The position numbers and the translations under genes were made by a program. This document shows, one piece after another, positions 19,251 to 29,854 of a DNA stretch of 64,000 nt. Origin of the DNA: Nakaseomyces glabratus (taxonomy: Eukaryota > Ascomycota > Saccharomycetes > Saccharomycetales > Saccharomycetaceae); the NCBI RefSeq assembly GCF_010111755.1, contig NC_088963.1:620001-684000 (forward strand). Reading direction: 5' to 3'. Within the stretch, counting starts at the first letter, position 1; each line of letters opens with the position of its first letter. Under the pieces are notes generated by a model, which worked only from the letters and a program-made list of their open reading frames with translations, did no database searches and was not told the DNA's origin.

Positions 19251-20198
19251 ATGACTGAAGGTAATTACGCTGAAGTTGCCAGTAATGGCCAAGAGAAGAA
19301 AGTAGCCAAGGAGGAATTGCACTCCTCATTGGTGACATACAGCTCTCCAACTTTGCAGCACTTGCATCGTTACCCAGTGGTTGACAAGCTTATCAAGCGT
19401 GCTGTTAGTGTGCCAGTGGTGAGCAAAGCCATCGCTGTGTCTTTGCTGGCTGTAACGGGTCTTAAGCACAAAGTTTGGGACTCCGGCAAGTTCCCTGCAG
19501 TTGCTAAGCCTGTGGTTTCAAGCAGTTTCAAACTCTTGCACAAATTTGATGAATTAGTGAACCTGTTGGTGTTTAGCGAAGGTATCGACGCTTTGTTCTA
19601 CGCTGCCAAGGAACACAAGAATAGACCTGGTGTGTGGTTAGTATGGTTCCTACTTGACTATTTTGCCAATGTTTTCAACATAATCTTAAAAGAGTTTGTG
19701 CTGAAACCATTCAAATTGGGTAATGTAGCTATAAAAGATGCTTCTGATGCAACACACAAAGTCACAGATGTGAAGGAACTGCCTCATGTTTCTGAGCTAA
19801 GCGATACCACCAAGCGTTTGTCACAAGATCTACAAAGCAAAGTTTCCGAATCTTATATTCAGCCTACCAAAGAGTCTGCGATGCAGAAATATGACACTTA
19901 CATCAAGCCAACTGCTGAGAAGTTGCACAACGTATATGCAGGCAATGCCAAGGAAAAGATCGATACTTATGTTAAGCCAAAGTATGACTCCTACGTAAAG
20001 CCAGGCTACGATACTGCTAAGGAGACTTATAAGACTATTACTGCCACTTACGAGCAGAAGTTGAACAAGACTGAAAGTATTCCTCGTGCCATCGTTGACA
20101 CAGGTTATGAGGTTGGTGTCACCACTATAGGAAAATTGAGAGGATCTACCCCACCAAAGGAGCAACAACGTCCACAAACTACTGAGGTGTCCTCCTAA
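19251..20198 (+). CDS. PLN1: Lipid droplet perilipin-like protein PLN1 (PET10)
   Basis: 315 codons from the ATG at 19251 (two codons earlier the frame starts at TTG). The N-terminal half resembles the PAT-like domain of yeast Pet10/Pln1, with hydrophobic helices around residues 40-70 and 115-145. The C-terminal half has repeated 11-residue-type units with a Tyr-x-x-Tyr-hydrophobic-Lys-Pro core (YDTYIKP, IDTYVKP, YDSYVKP), which should form long amphipathic helices on the droplet surface. Family knowledge: Pln1 stabilises lipid droplets and supports triacylglycerol storage. Its place after NAP1 matches YKR046C. It is somewhat longer than the S. cerevisiae protein (about 283). Confidence 0.88.
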   Translation: MTEGNYAEVASNGQEKKVAKEELHSSLVTYSSPTLQHLHRYPVVDKLIKRAVSVPVVSKAIAVSLLAVTGLKHKVWDSGKFPAVAKPVVSSSFKLLHKFDELVNLLVFSEGIDALFYAAKEHKNRPGVWLVWFLLDYFANVFNIILKEFVLKPFKLGNVAIKDASDATHKVTDVKELPHVSELSDTTKRLSQDLQSKVSESYIQPTKESAMQKYDTYIKPTAEKLHNVYAGNAKEKIDTYVKPKYDSYVKPGYDTAKETYKTITATYEQKLNKTESIPRAIVDTGYEVGVTTIGKLRGSTPPKEQQRPQTTEVSS

Positions 20199-20467
20199 TT
20201 TCAATTCTGAAACATATCGCTTAAAGTTTATGCTTTGCAAATAAATTTAATATTCTAAGTTACATCTCGGCCTGTTTTTATTTAGTTATTTAGAGTCAAT
20301 TATTAGAGATGAGACCTTTTTATTTGATATTTAAAGTAATTCAACCTATACAAAGCTATCATTTTATTCTAAGATCTTAATATTAATAAATCAAAATTTT
20401 ACTCAGCAAAAAATATTGTTATAAGCATAGATAGATTTATAAGATGCATACTAAATATATAGTGCCA

Positions 20468-21808
20468 TCAAGCCTCTTTAGAGTCCTGAGAGTGCATTAA
20501 GATTGTTTTGATCATTTCGTTACCTATTTGGTTAGCTTCAGGAAGCATCGGTTCAAAGAATTTTTGAACATCTTCAAATTGTCTTTTATATAAGTCAAAA
20601 TTTCCGAATGTTACAATTGAACTCCATTCTCTAGCGGCTACTACAAACTCAAGGTCATCCCTTCTAAATGAGTGGTCATCAATGGCAGCATCAATGGTTT
20701 TTTCTAATAGGTCTGGTGATAGGAATAGGAATTCGGAAACACCAAGAAATATTCTAAATAGTGGTGTGGAACAGATCATATGATCATATGGATTGATTCC
20801 CAGCTGATGCCACGAGTCAACAATAGCCAGCAATGACAGATGTGAATTTGGCAAAGAAGTACTTTCTTTGCTATCAGAAGATGCAGAATCTTTGGATAAT
20901 GAATATTTCTCAAAGATCGTATCGTCAAGAAGTAATAAACCAGTATGATTTCCAAACACAAATTCTTTTGCTTTGTTTAATCTCTCTGTAAGTTCATCCT
21001 TTTTCTTATCTAAAAATAATGTAAACAGTTCTGTAGCACTTGTTGCGTATTGCAGAATTTGTTTGTGGGCCATTGGGTTTGTAAGTGCTAAACCAGCATA
21101 AACATGCCACTTATTTGAATAGATTCTCAAGGAAATATTAACTTTGACATTCTCCAAGCCACCATACCATTTGTTAACACCCAATGTCCATGGATAAACT
21201 TTTAGTTTTGCCCATGCCCTACCCATACTTAAGAAGGCAGCATGTGTCACTGCTTGAGTATCAGCTGTAATTCTATCGTGTTCTTCATAGGTCAAATAGA
21301 CCTGTTTACTTTTGAGACAAGACACCAGAGACTCGATAAACTTCATAGATTCGTCTGTCTTGCTCCTGTGATTAATCAAGACCAGTGGCTGACCCTCTGT
21401 ATTCACTTTTGGCCCATGTAAGGAGTGCAAAGTTATAATTTCAACATCTTCAGGTAGGTATTTCTCGAAAGCTTTGATTTCAGGAGTCTTACAACTTGTT
21501 TGACCACCTACAATGGCACCAACTTTAGTCGATGGCCCATACAATTTCACCAATTTATCAATGTTCTCGGCTTCGACACTGTAAATAATATAATCACTGA
21601 TTCTTGAAACATAATGACCATTTTTCACAATATCAAATTTCCAGGCATTTTGTCTTTTCCTTTCCGAAAGCGAATCAAATAACTCTTCTCTATCACAAGC
21701 AACCACTTTCCAACCAGCACTGGAAAACTTGGTTGCATATAGCAGACCCATATCACCCAGCCCAATAATACCAATTACCTTATTGGCCTGCCATTGTTCT
21801 TCCATCAT
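20468..21808 (-). CDS. TYR1: Prephenate dehydrogenase TYR1 (tyrosine biosynthesis)
   Basis: 446 codons from an ATG at 21808 (a second ATG follows immediately); S. cerevisiae Tyr1 is 452. Residues of about 8-35 form a Rossmann nucleotide-binding motif, VIGIIGLGDMGLLYA. Other family text includes TLHSLHGPKVNTEGQPLVLINHR and the helical dimer domain after residue 190. Reaction: NADP-dependent oxidative decarboxylation of prephenate to 4-hydroxyphenylpyruvate in the cytosol. It starts the collinear YBR166C-YBR189W block of this window and converges with PLN1 across only 269 bp, where another synteny breakpoint lies. Confidence 0.97.
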   Translation of the reverse strand: MMEEQWQANKVIGIIGLGDMGLLYATKFSSAGWKVVACDREELFDSLSERKRQNAWKFDIVKNGHYVSRISDYIIYSVEAENIDKLVKLYGPSTKVGAIVGGQTSCKTPEIKAFEKYLPEDVEIITLHSLHGPKVNTEGQPLVLINHRSKTDESMKFIESLVSCLKSKQVYLTYEEHDRITADTQAVTHAAFLSMGRAWAKLKVYPWTLGVNKWYGGLENVKVNISLRIYSNKWHVYAGLALTNPMAHKQILQYATSATELFTLFLDKKKDELTERLNKAKEFVFGNHTGLLLLDDTIFEKYSLSKDSASSDSKESTSLPNSHLSLLAIVDSWHQLGINPYDHMICSTPLFRIFLGVSEFLFLSPDLLEKTIDAAIDDHSFRRDDLEFVVAAREWSSIVTFGNFDLYKRQFEDVQKFFEPMLPEANQIGNEMIKTILMHSQDSKEA

Positions 21809-22227
21809 TTTTTATACTCTATTTAGCACCAACCTCTAGGTAGAGAATTATCAGTTATTCAGTTTGTAAAGACTAAGATATAATTATGCAATTTGTATGG
21901 TTTAATTCTACAGAATATTATATTAATGAAAGATAACTAACCTTGTAGTTAACAAATAATATCATTTGTGATTTGGGTTTTTAACTTTACAGTTGCGAAG
22001 CGTGCGCGACTTTTACTGTGTGACTGAAAAAAAATGGCACTGGATTGACAAAATAATAATGCGATGAGTTAGCTCATCTATCATATATGACAGTTCTTAG
22101 AGATTGTTTGTAAATGAACTAATAATAGTTATAATGCTATATTGGTAATCTTAGAGGAGTGAAGTATAATAGTTCTCGATTCTGATCCAATCTTTCTGGT
22201 TTTCGGCTTATTCACTAAATGTCTTGA
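21809..22227 (-). promoter_or_regulatory. TYR1 upstream region with PAC-like inverted repeat
   Basis: 419 bp between TYR1 (start) and POP7 (stop), both minus. GCGATGAGTT (22061-22070) followed directly by AGCTCATC (22071-22078) makes an imperfect head-to-head PAC pair. No Gcn4 core TGACTCA was found, which is notable for an amino-acid biosynthesis gene. Confidence 0.45.
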
Positions 22228-22596
22228 TCATACTTTAAATATCCTCACTTCTACACCGCTCAATAATCGCTTCTTGAGTTTAGTTTCTATATCACTATCA
22301 CTATCATCTATGCTTTCTGTGTCTTCTACTACCTCATCTAATACTTCAATAGTCTTGGTCATTACCTGTACCTTGTGCAGCTTTTCCTGATATGTGGTTG
22401 CAATGGCAAGAGTTTTGGTAACACTGTGACCCATTCCTAGTACAGTAACATATCGTTGACACTGGTTTAAAAGCTTGTCTATCCTCTTTGTAGCACTTTT
22501 GAAGGGCGTTCCACTCTTCACATACATTGTTGATTTAATCTTTTTGTGTGACATGGTCTTTACCGTCGGTAGCTTTCTAACTAATTTCTCTGCCAT
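22228..22596 (-). CDS. POP7: RNase P/RNase MRP protein subunit POP7
   Basis: 122 codons from an ATG at 22596; S. cerevisiae Pop7 is 140. It has the Alba-like fold pattern: a basic N terminus, then STMYVKSGTPFKSATKRIDKLL, the helix that contacts RNA, and VTVLGMGHSVTKTLAIATTYQ. The C-terminal part is acidic (about residues 85-105). Family knowledge: Pop6-Pop7 bind the P3 helix of RNase P and MRP RNA, so the protein serves tRNA and rRNA maturation and telomerase RNA stability. Position between TYR1 and PEX32 matches YBR167C. Confidence 0.93.
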   Translation of the reverse strand: MAEKLVRKLPTVKTMSHKKIKSTMYVKSGTPFKSATKRIDKLLNQCQRYVTVLGMGHSVTKTLAIATTYQEKLHKVQVMTKTIEVLDEVVEDTESIDDSDSDIETKLKKRLLSGVEVRIFKV

Positions 22597-23121
22597 GATT
22601 ATGCTCTTTAGTCTCTATATGCAAGTATTTTATAGCAGTTCAAATATAATGCAACGCCGTCAAAGTTTTCTATAGCTTCCAGATGGTTATATTTGTATAT
22701 ATCTCATCGATTCTTAAATCAGAATGCTTCTTTTTTCAAGCTTTTCAATGGAAATTCGGGCAGGCTTTAAGTTACAGTGGAATATATTGGCAAGTGAAAT
22801 ACCAAGATGTTTTGGCACTGCTTAAAAGTTCTAAATTGCACCTATTGATGAACAATTGGTTAAGCCCATCACTGGACTTATTATTCTATCAGCTTTAGCG
22901 GTTCTATTTTTTCACTGCTTTGAGTATAACATTCCTTTGGAGGGGTTTATTATCTTATACCCGAAACTCCGATCACTAACACAGGCAAACCCTTATTCAC
23001 CATCAAAATAGTCCCAGCAAGTATAAATATAAGTCAAAGCCATTCAATAAAGTTCTAATTATTTTTCAAATAGAATAAAATTAAACAACTGGCACAGATT
23101 TAGTTCTTCACAACACTAATA
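22597..23121. other. Divergent POP7/PEX32 spacer
   Basis: 525 bp of AT-rich sequence between divergent starts. Short frames here are not supported. No PAC element or other clear motif was found in front of POP7. Confidence 0.4.
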
Positions 23122-24426
23122 ATGGCTTACCATGCGAAATTTATCAATAGCCATGGTCAGAAACCTTCACTAACGCTAGTCACGCCTGTCATGCTTTCCA
23201 TGAGCTTGGCAAAGATATACCCGTTACTGATCATTGCAGATGCAGCTTTAGATAACTTAATGTGGATATGTGAGGATCCTAACCTCCCGTTTTTATATGT
23301 GGTATTGACTTATCTTTCGTTGAGTTTGTACTCTTGGTCATGGGAGTACCCAGTAGCAGGCTCTCAGATGGCTAATATTATTCTTCTGTGGTTGGAGCTC
23401 AGCAGTGGAGTTTTTTTATTATTTGCAGCCTCGTACTTCATAAGTTCGGTTTATTATAATATCTCAACATCAGAACCACCAACAGTTGATGATATAATAC
23501 TTAATTTAGAGTCGTTGTTAGACAAATTAGAGACTTTACGAAATGAGATCATGTTCAGGCGATGGTTCAAGAAACCCATATCCAAAGTGAAAATGTTACA
23601 GATATTTGTTAGATTGGTACTGGTATTAACGCCTGTCCATTATGTTCTTATGAAAGTTATTACTGTGCATAATTATTCAAAGCTTCTTATTCTCTTTGCG
23701 TTGTTTTATCACTCAGATTGGATGCAAGTAGTCTTGCGACTATGTTGGAGATTGCTAATTGTAAGAAGGTTTTATTTCAGAGTGTTCAACTATATATTTG
23801 GAGATGAGTATACGTTGCTGGGCAACAATTCGAAATTCGGTCTCAAGACATTAAATTTACAGCATATTATGCATTTAACTTCTAACTGTTATTTACAAAT
23901 TCCACTACCCTTGAATGCAGTAACTAAAATGAAAGAGAATCATTTGTTAGAGATATTACTACTGCGATACTTGAATAAAAATTCTAAGGCGCTAGAAAAC
24001 GACGATAATATCATTAAAGAGTTTGATTCAAAAACCACTGCTGACGTCGTTCCTAAAGAGAATACTACTGATGAGTCTGCAACGACCTCATATAATTCCT
24101 CAAAAGTAAAAATTAAGGAAATTGTTGTATTCGAGAATCAAAGAAAATGGAAGTATAAAGGCTGGATTTCTAAGATGCTACCTTATGAACGTCCTCAATT
24201 TACGACGAATTGTAATAATAAATATAATGATCCTGGAGCATATATAACAGAGTCCCCTGAGCAGCTGGATTTACAGGTACCCCCAGATTGGTCCTGGATT
24301 GAAAAGGAGTGGACTGTATCGTCTTGGGTTTATTCTGACACAGATTGGAATGTTACTGGTACGATGGATTCATTAGAAGGATACACCAGATCAAGAATTT
24401 GGAAGAGAAAGATGTTCACTCTTTGA
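23122..24426 (+). CDS. PEX32: Peroxisomal membrane protein PEX32
   Basis: 434 codons from an ATG at 23122; S. cerevisiae Pex32 is about 413. The N-terminal half has several hydrophobic segments (about residues 55-75, 82-112, 157-195). The C-terminal part carries a dysferlin-type (DysF) domain in two pieces: VVFENQRKWKYKGWISKMLPYERPQ and PPDWSWIEKEWTVSSWVYSDTDW. Family knowledge: Pex30-Pex32 type proteins sit at ER-peroxisome contacts and control peroxisome size and number. Position matches YBR168W. Confidence 0.93.
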   Translation: MAYHAKFINSHGQKPSLTLVTPVMLSMSLAKIYPLLIIADAALDNLMWICEDPNLPFLYVVLTYLSLSLYSWSWEYPVAGSQMANIILLWLELSSGVFLLFAASYFISSVYYNISTSEPPTVDDIILNLESLLDKLETLRNEIMFRRWFKKPISKVKMLQIFVRLVLVLTPVHYVLMKVITVHNYSKLLILFALFYHSDWMQVVLRLCWRLLIVRRFYFRVFNYIFGDEYTLLGNNSKFGLKTLNLQHIMHLTSNCYLQIPLPLNAVTKMKENHLLEILLLRYLNKNSKALENDDNIIKEFDSKTTADVVPKENTTDESATTSYNSSKVKIKEIVVFENQRKWKYKGWISKMLPYERPQFTTNCNNKYNDPGAYITESPEQLDLQVPPDWSWIEKEWTVSSWVYSDTDWNVTGTMDSLEGYTRSRIWKRKMFTL

Positions 24427-24760
24427 TTTTCGGCAAGTATTACATATACTACATTTATTTATATTCTTTAATGAATTGTGTATTTTTTTTCATCTTTCGA
24501 AATTGGAAAGCAATTCTCATTAGTTGTTTCTATATTTTACTTGTGTAATATTCGCTCCATAACGAGTGACAAAATAGAAATTTATAAAAGGGTGTTTATC
24601 AGGTATAAAGAATACTTATTAAATGACATAATGATAAAGACAAAAGTAGACATTAAAATTTATCAATCACCTTACCAATAATAACCAGTAAAAATGGGGG
24701 AAAAAATAAGTGAAGAAATAATTTACATAATGATCGTTTGCAATGTTGGCTTTAAATGAT
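24427..24760. other. Convergent PEX32/SSE1 3' spacer
   Basis: 334 bp of very AT-rich sequence holding two 3' ends. Nothing else recognised. Confidence 0.5.
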
Positions 24761-26845
24761 TTAATCCAAATCCATTTGAGCATCGCCTTCTGGAGTAGCA
24801 TCCTTCTTGGCTTCGGAGTCAGCAGATCTTTGAGCAGCCAACTTTTCACTCAAAGCAGCTAGGTTAGCAGCTTCTTGCTTGGCTCTAAGAGCTTGCTTCT
24901 TTTCTTCTTCCTTGGCCAAGTATCTACCTCTAATGACGTTACCGATGGCAGCCAATTCTTCGTACTTAGCAATGTACTTAGCCTTGATAGTGTCGAAACC
25001 ATCTTCGTACAACCATTCTTCAGCCTTGGCAAGCATGTCCTTTAGCTTAGTCTTTTCAGCATCGGAAGCGAAGTCTGAGTATTCTTCATCAAGCTTACCA
25101 CGAAGAGTGTAGATGTATTCTTCTAGGTTGTTCTTACGGTCTTCGGTTTCAGCAACCAATCTGTCCTGAGCAGTCATGTCGTTTTCCTTTTCGATCAAAG
25201 TGTTCAATTTGTCATCAGCCAAGGTGAAAGTGTGGGCGGTGATTTCCAAAGTGTCCTTCTTGACAGTCTTGGTAACTTCCTTAACTTCTGGAACGGCATC
25301 CTCTGGAGCATCTTCTGGAAGTGGAACTTCTTCCTTGACGACAATGTCTTCCAAGGAGTAAGCTTCTTCAATGATGTGCAAACCGGATGGGTCACATCTC
25401 AACTTTAACTTGACTGGAACAGAGGTTTCGCCTTCTGGGATTTGGACACCGGTGATGTCCCACTTAGCAATGTTGGCATCTAGATGTGGTGGCAGTTCTT
25501 CCTTGTTGGTGTAGTTAGCCTCCATGGAGAAGTCACCAGAACGGTGCAAAGTAATCAACTTAGTTGATGGGAAGTTAGAGTTGGCTGGGAAGACTTCTAG
25601 GTGGTCTTCATCTTCAACTTGCTTGTCCCACTTGTAAGAAACGGAGAATTGGTGAATGTCTTCGAACTTGAAAGGTCTAACTCTCAAAGTTGGGGAGTGG
25701 ATGGCACAGATGAAAGCAGCACCCTTGGCGATAGCTTCGTCTTGGTTTAGAGTGGTAGACAATGGCTTGCCAAAAGCTTCGGAGATGGAGTTCTTCAAAG
25801 TTGGGATACGGGTAGTACCACCGATGATTTCAACGAAGTCAACGTCATCCTTGGTTAGACCAGCTTGAGCCAAAGCTTTGGTGACAGGTTCAGTGACACG
25901 TTCCAACATTGGCTTGACAAGTTCTTCCAATTCTTCACGGGACAATTGGGAACTAGCGTCAACATCGTTCATGACATTTTCGACACTGAATGGAGCAGCG
26001 GTGTTAGCAGACAAGACCTTCTTTAATCTTTCGGCACTGGTCATAACTCTGTTGTAAGCCTTTGGGTTCTCTCTGATGTCGATCTTGTACTTGGTCTTGA
26101 ACTCGTCAGCGAAGTGTTCGGTGATGGCACGGTCGAAGTTTCTACCACCAAAGTTCTTATCCCAGGCGGTACCCAAAACCTTCAGTTCACCCTTCTTGAA
26201 AGCCATGATGGAACAGGTGTAAGAAGAGTGACCAATGTCGATGAAGGCGACGATTCTTGGCTTTTCTTCACCTTCTGGCAAATCGGTCTTGAAGACACCG
26301 TAAGAGACACCAGCGGCGGTGATGTCGTTGACGATTCTGACTGGGTTCAAACCAGCGATTCTAGCGGCATCAGCAGCAGCGTAACGTTGTTCCTCGGTGT
26401 ACCAGGTTGGGACAGCGATACAGACGTCGGTGATGTTAGCCTTGGTCTCAGTCTCAACAGTTTGCTTGACCTTGTTGATGAACATAGCGTTCAATTGGGT
26501 GGCAGAGAAAGTAGTACTCTCACCAGCAAATCTGACTTGGGTACCGATCTTACCGTCTTCAAGCTTGACCAACTTGGAAGTGAAGAACTTGGACTCCTCT
26601 TGGAAGTCAGGGTGGTCGTAGTCCAAACCCAAAATTCTCTTCAAGTTACCGACAGTGTTCTTAATGTTAGAAGTCTGCTTGGTCTTGGCAGATTCACCCA
26701 AAAATCTGTTCTTTTGACCGAAACCAACCATGCTTGGGGTGGAACGGTTGGAAACTTCATTGACAACGATGTCAATACCTCTGTTACGGGCAACAGCCAA
26801 CACAGAGTTGTCGTTACCGAAATCCAAACCAAATGGAGTACTCAT
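24761..26845 (-). CDS. SSE1: Hsp110 chaperone and Hsp70 nucleotide-exchange factor, SSE1/SSE2 type
   Basis: 694 codons from an ATG at 26845; S. cerevisiae Sse1 is 693. The nucleotide-binding domain starts [23 protein letters not shown] and includes [10 protein letters not shown] and [10 protein letters not shown]. The substrate-binding part has the Hsp110 acidic loop (about 500-530, [19 protein letters not shown]) and a helical C-terminal domain. Codon use is strongly biased, as in highly expressed yeast genes, which produces a 252-codon shadow frame opposite. Family knowledge: Sse1 reloads ATP onto cytosolic Ssa Hsp70 and works with Hsp90. The locus corresponds to SSE2 (YBR169C), but expression-type codon use resembles SSE1; the two are ohnologues. 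The promoter has heat-shock elements. Confidence 0.95.
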   Translation of the reverse strand: MSTPFGLDFGNDNSVLAVARNRGIDIVVNEVSNRSTPSMVGFGQKNRFLGESAKTKQTSNIKNTVGNLKRILGLDYDHPDFQEESKFFTSKLVKLEDGKIGTQVRFAGESTTFSATQLNAMFINKVKQTVETETKANITDVCIAVPTWYTEEQRYAAADAARIAGLNPVRIVNDITAAGVSYGVFKTDLPEGEEKPRIVAFIDIGHSSYTCSIMAFKKGELKVLGTAWDKNFGGRNFDRAITEHFADEFKTKYKIDIRENPKAYNRVMTSAERLKKVLSANTAAPFSVENVMNDVDASSQLSREELEELVKPMLERVTEPVTKALAQAGLTKDDVDFVEIIGGTTRIPTLKNSISEAFGKPLSTTLNQDEAIAKGAAFICAIHSPTLRVRPFKFEDIHQFSVSYKWDKQVEDEDHLEVFPANSNFPSTKLITLHRSGDFSMEANYTNKEELPPHLDANIAKWDITGVQIPEGETSVPVKLKLRCDPSGLHIIEEAYSLEDIVVKEEVPLPEDAPEDAVPEVKEVTKTVKKDTLEITAHTFTLADDKLNTLIEKENDMTAQDRLVAETEDRKNNLEEYIYTLRGKLDEEYSDFASDAEKTKLKDMLAKAEEWLYEDGFDTIKAKYIAKYEELAAIGNVIRGRYLAKEEEKKQALRAKQEAANLAALSEKLAAQRSADSEAKKDATPEGDAQMDLD

Positions 26846-27276
26846 AATGATATTCTTATTATTTTTACTTAGTTTCTCTTCTCCTGCATGAATTCAGAAC
26901 ACTATTTTACACTAGACTCACAACCGTTCTTATATACAAAGCCGGGCGATGAGATGGGGGACCTGTGAAGTGAAATTTTTCACTTCGATGGTCTCGAGGC
27001 TCGCCGTGAAAAATTTAATTTCTACGGCACAGAAGGAAAACAGCAAGAGTTCTACGGTGGTTTCTAAGAAGCTTCTAGAAGCTTCTCAATGGATGAGCAG
27101 TTTATTACTTGTGTCACATGCCTGCTACGTTCTCTGTGCTATAGAATAGCCAGGCTCATAGCCGGGATCAATAGCCAAGTGCATCAGCTCAATAGCATCC
27201 CTCCTGCTTTTAGATACTATAGTGGAATATACTTTTACGGGGTGTATATATACTGCAGATGTACGTATTATACTTC
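26846..27276 (-). promoter_or_regulatory. SSE1 promoter: heat-shock element, PAC and RRPE-like sites
   Basis: A run of alternating GAA and TTC units with 2-bp gaps (27068-27070, 27073-27075, 27078-27080, 27083-27085; a further TTC at 27062-27064 is one base out of register) makes a strong Hsf1 site about 225 bp upstream. Closer to the gene are a PAC (GCGATGAGAT, 26946-26955), TGAAATTTTTCA (26971-26982) and TGAAAAATTT (27007-27016). The first RRPE-like site lies inside a perfect inverted repeat, GAAGTGAAA and TTTCACTTC, at 26967-26986. Confidence 0.75.
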
Positions 27277-29019
27277 TCATGCCGACTCTATGATCATCAG
27301 TAGGGTCTGCCAGCCCGGGGAGGCGGACAGTTTGTACAGGGGCTCTTGGTAGTCCTGGGACAAGGCGCCCTTTACGAGCAATTCCCATTCCTCTTGTGAG
27401 AGAATCTGTAGTGAGTGGATGTAGAGCAGCAGGTGGAAGTTTGCTAGCTTGTCGTGCAAGTCGTTGAAGTTTCCCGAGGCTGCTGTGGAGTGCAGGTATC
27501 TCTTCAGCTCGTGGTAGTCCTGGGAGTAGCCCATGGCCTGTCTGTTGCTCCATGGGAACCCCGTGACGGAGTTGAACAGCTGGGTAGTGGTGTCCTCGTC
27601 CTTCGGGAACCCGTGTGTCAATGACACGATCAAGTAATCGACTGGGAATGCGGGCTTGGCGTTCTCCTTCACCGTCAGACCGTACTCGTTCTTCTTCATG
27701 TAGAATATCTCTGGCACGTACCTGTCCTCTGTGGTGTCGTTGATGTATGCCATGGAAGGGTGGGTAGAGCCCCCAATCATGTCTGCCGATACTAGCGCTT
27801 CGGCATCGATCGAGACCTGATAGCTGGCTATGTCTATCTCCTCCTTTAGGTTACCTGAAACCACGCATGTAACAAACTTCGACGAAAATATGCCTTGTTC
27901 ACTGAACTTACTGACATTGGGGTGTCTTGTTTGATGTTGTGCAGCCATTATTGTCTCCAATGAGCTCAAGAAAAAGGAGTCCTTGTGTCTCTTACATAAG
28001 ACAGTACCGTCTCCATTGCCAGCATCTGTTAAATCTGAAAATATCATACCAACTCGTAACAATCCCATCTCCTTCGCCAGCAGATCGATAGTGTTTAGTT
28101 CCTGGGTCACTTGTTCCATATCCATCGTAATACCATCTTGTTCATCATGCTGTGGGGGTTCATATATCGCATGTACACATGCCTTAATTCCCAAGGGAGT
28201 CGCATCGTACTTCTCATATTTACCATACAAATATGCAAATCTCTGTGTGCCGCTGGCTCTCCAAAACTCAATAAACTGGTTTATTAGTTCACTGCTCTGA
28301 AATTCAACATGATCAACCATTCTAAACTCCTGTTGTTGTAAAGTGATCGCTGATGGCTGACATTTAGAGCATATTCCCTTTGGCCATGGTTCATGACCAT
28401 TAGTACAGTGCTTATTTATCTTGAAATTGGGCTGTGATAGCGGGGCGATATAGGAACTTCCGCTTTCACGTTTATTTGTACTTTCGTTAAGTTTCTTCAA
28501 GTATGCATGAAAAGAAATGTGTTTGATGTTGTTTTCGTTAGCATAGTTGGCGTCCCAAGGTGGTAATGGGGAGCAATATTCACACATCCCCCGATCACCA
28601 TGCTTACACAGCTTGGTCTTTTGTCTTGGAATTAGTCCATCTAGCTTTTCCAATTCCTTATCTACTTCTAATTCATCAGCTTTTTGAGACTTCCCAGGAA
28701 CTAGATTGTTTGGAATATTAACTGCCACCGAGCCATTGTTGTCGTTAGCAGACCCCTTAGTTTCGCTAGAGTCCACTTGATAGTGCACATAGACAATATC
28801 ACCGTGCCTGAACCCCAATGCCTCTATAGTTTTCTCTAGCAAACTTTCTACATTAGTTTTGTCCTTGCCATTTGCCTCTTTACCTAGTTCAATGGCCCTT
28901 GGCGTAATACCATGCTCGTTGAGTATCGTCTGTAGCTGTGGCAAAACTTGGCCTAACGTCTCTGACCCTTCACAGCGCACACGGTGCATACCAACTGGAC
29001 TTCTGAATCTGATAATCAT
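27277..29019 (-). CDS. NPL4: Cdc48 cofactor NPL4
   Basis: 580 codons from the ATG at 29019; four codons further upstream the frame begins with TTG. The N-terminal ubiquitin-like domain (MIIRFRSPVGMHRVRCEGSE) is followed by two zinc motifs, CKHGDRGMCEYC near residue 140 and CTNGHEPWPKGICSKC near 205, then the MPN-like domain and a C-terminal domain. Family knowledge: Npl4 with Ufd1 recruits polyubiquitinated substrates to Cdc48 for unfolding, for example in ER-associated degradation. S. cerevisiae Npl4 is 580 residues. Position matches YBR170C. Confidence 0.96.
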   Translation of the reverse strand: MIIRFRSPVGMHRVRCEGSETLGQVLPQLQTILNEHGITPRAIELGKEANGKDKTNVESLLEKTIEALGFRHGDIVYVHYQVDSSETKGSANDNNGSVAVNIPNNLVPGKSQKADELEVDKELEKLDGLIPRQKTKLCKHGDRGMCEYCSPLPPWDANYANENNIKHISFHAYLKKLNESTNKRESGSSYIAPLSQPNFKINKHCTNGHEPWPKGICSKCQPSAITLQQQEFRMVDHVEFQSSELINQFIEFWRASGTQRFAYLYGKYEKYDATPLGIKACVHAIYEPPQHDEQDGITMDMEQVTQELNTIDLLAKEMGLLRVGMIFSDLTDAGNGDGTVLCKRHKDSFFLSSLETIMAAQHQTRHPNVSKFSEQGIFSSKFVTCVVSGNLKEEIDIASYQVSIDAEALVSADMIGGSTHPSMAYINDTTEDRYVPEIFYMKKNEYGLTVKENAKPAFPVDYLIVSLTHGFPKDEDTTTQLFNSVTGFPWSNRQAMGYSQDYHELKRYLHSTAASGNFNDLHDKLANFHLLLYIHSLQILSQEEWELLVKGALSQDYQEPLYKLSASPGWQTLLMIIESA

Positions 29020-29854
29020 CTTTACTAGCAATCAATTTTGCGTCGGCTTGCTAGGTCTATATACTTGAGAGGCCTATGTCTGTGAATACACTTCTATTTC
29101 TATTCGGCTCGCTCTCGCTTTATAAGAAAGCTTTTCCCTTTTTTATGCAGTAAAGCAGGCAAAAATGAATTCTTATCAGAGGGATGGTTGAGTAATGTAT
29201 CTATGAGACATATAATATCACGATAGCAATATTATTGAGTCGACAAATGTATATTTATTTATTTTTTCTAAGCATTTCTCAGTGAGGAGCATTACTAATT
29301 GCTATTCAGAGGGATGCGAATTAATATTTGTATATTTTATAGCACACTCGCATAAGAGATATTTTTAAATGACAACAGCTTGAAAATAATTGATAAAACC
29401 GGCAATACAATAGTGCACATTACACTTCCTAAGCATTATGTCTATTTTGCATATTAAAGACTGCTGACTAGTGTAGAAATTACTAAAAAAAATTAAAAAC
29501 TCATAGCACCAGGTAAAATGAGCCCAAGAGAAGACGAAAAAATCAAGCAACTATATACTGCTATATAGTACGCTAATGAATATGTATATGCAACATACTT
29601 TATTGTTTCTATCTGCCAAAGAATAATATACTTATGCGGGCTGGACATATATACTGTTTCATGTGACCCAGTACGTATGTCAGTACTGAAAAAAAATCGC
29701 ATAGAAATCTCAAATTCCTCGAATTGACAGCAGGAAGTACATATTATTAGTATTAGTAGTTATTATCTCAATTAGCTTTGCGCACATTCAGATAATACTG
29801 TAAGAATAGCTGGTTGGGCAACTTGGCAATTATATATCTTTGGAAGCGGGCAAG
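29020..29854. other. Long divergent NPL4/SEC66 spacer
   Basis: 835 bp, mostly AT-rich. It contains an 11-bp direct repeat TCAGAGGGATG (about 29177-29187 and 29306-29316) and a Cbf1-like CATGTGAC (29660-29667). Two TATA-like stretches lie near the SEC66 start. No RNA gene or supported ORF. Confidence 0.4.

Noticed and set aside
26114..26872. 252-codon plus-strand frame opposite SSE1
   Set aside because: A shadow of the strongly biased codon use of SSE1; no homology and no separate promoter.
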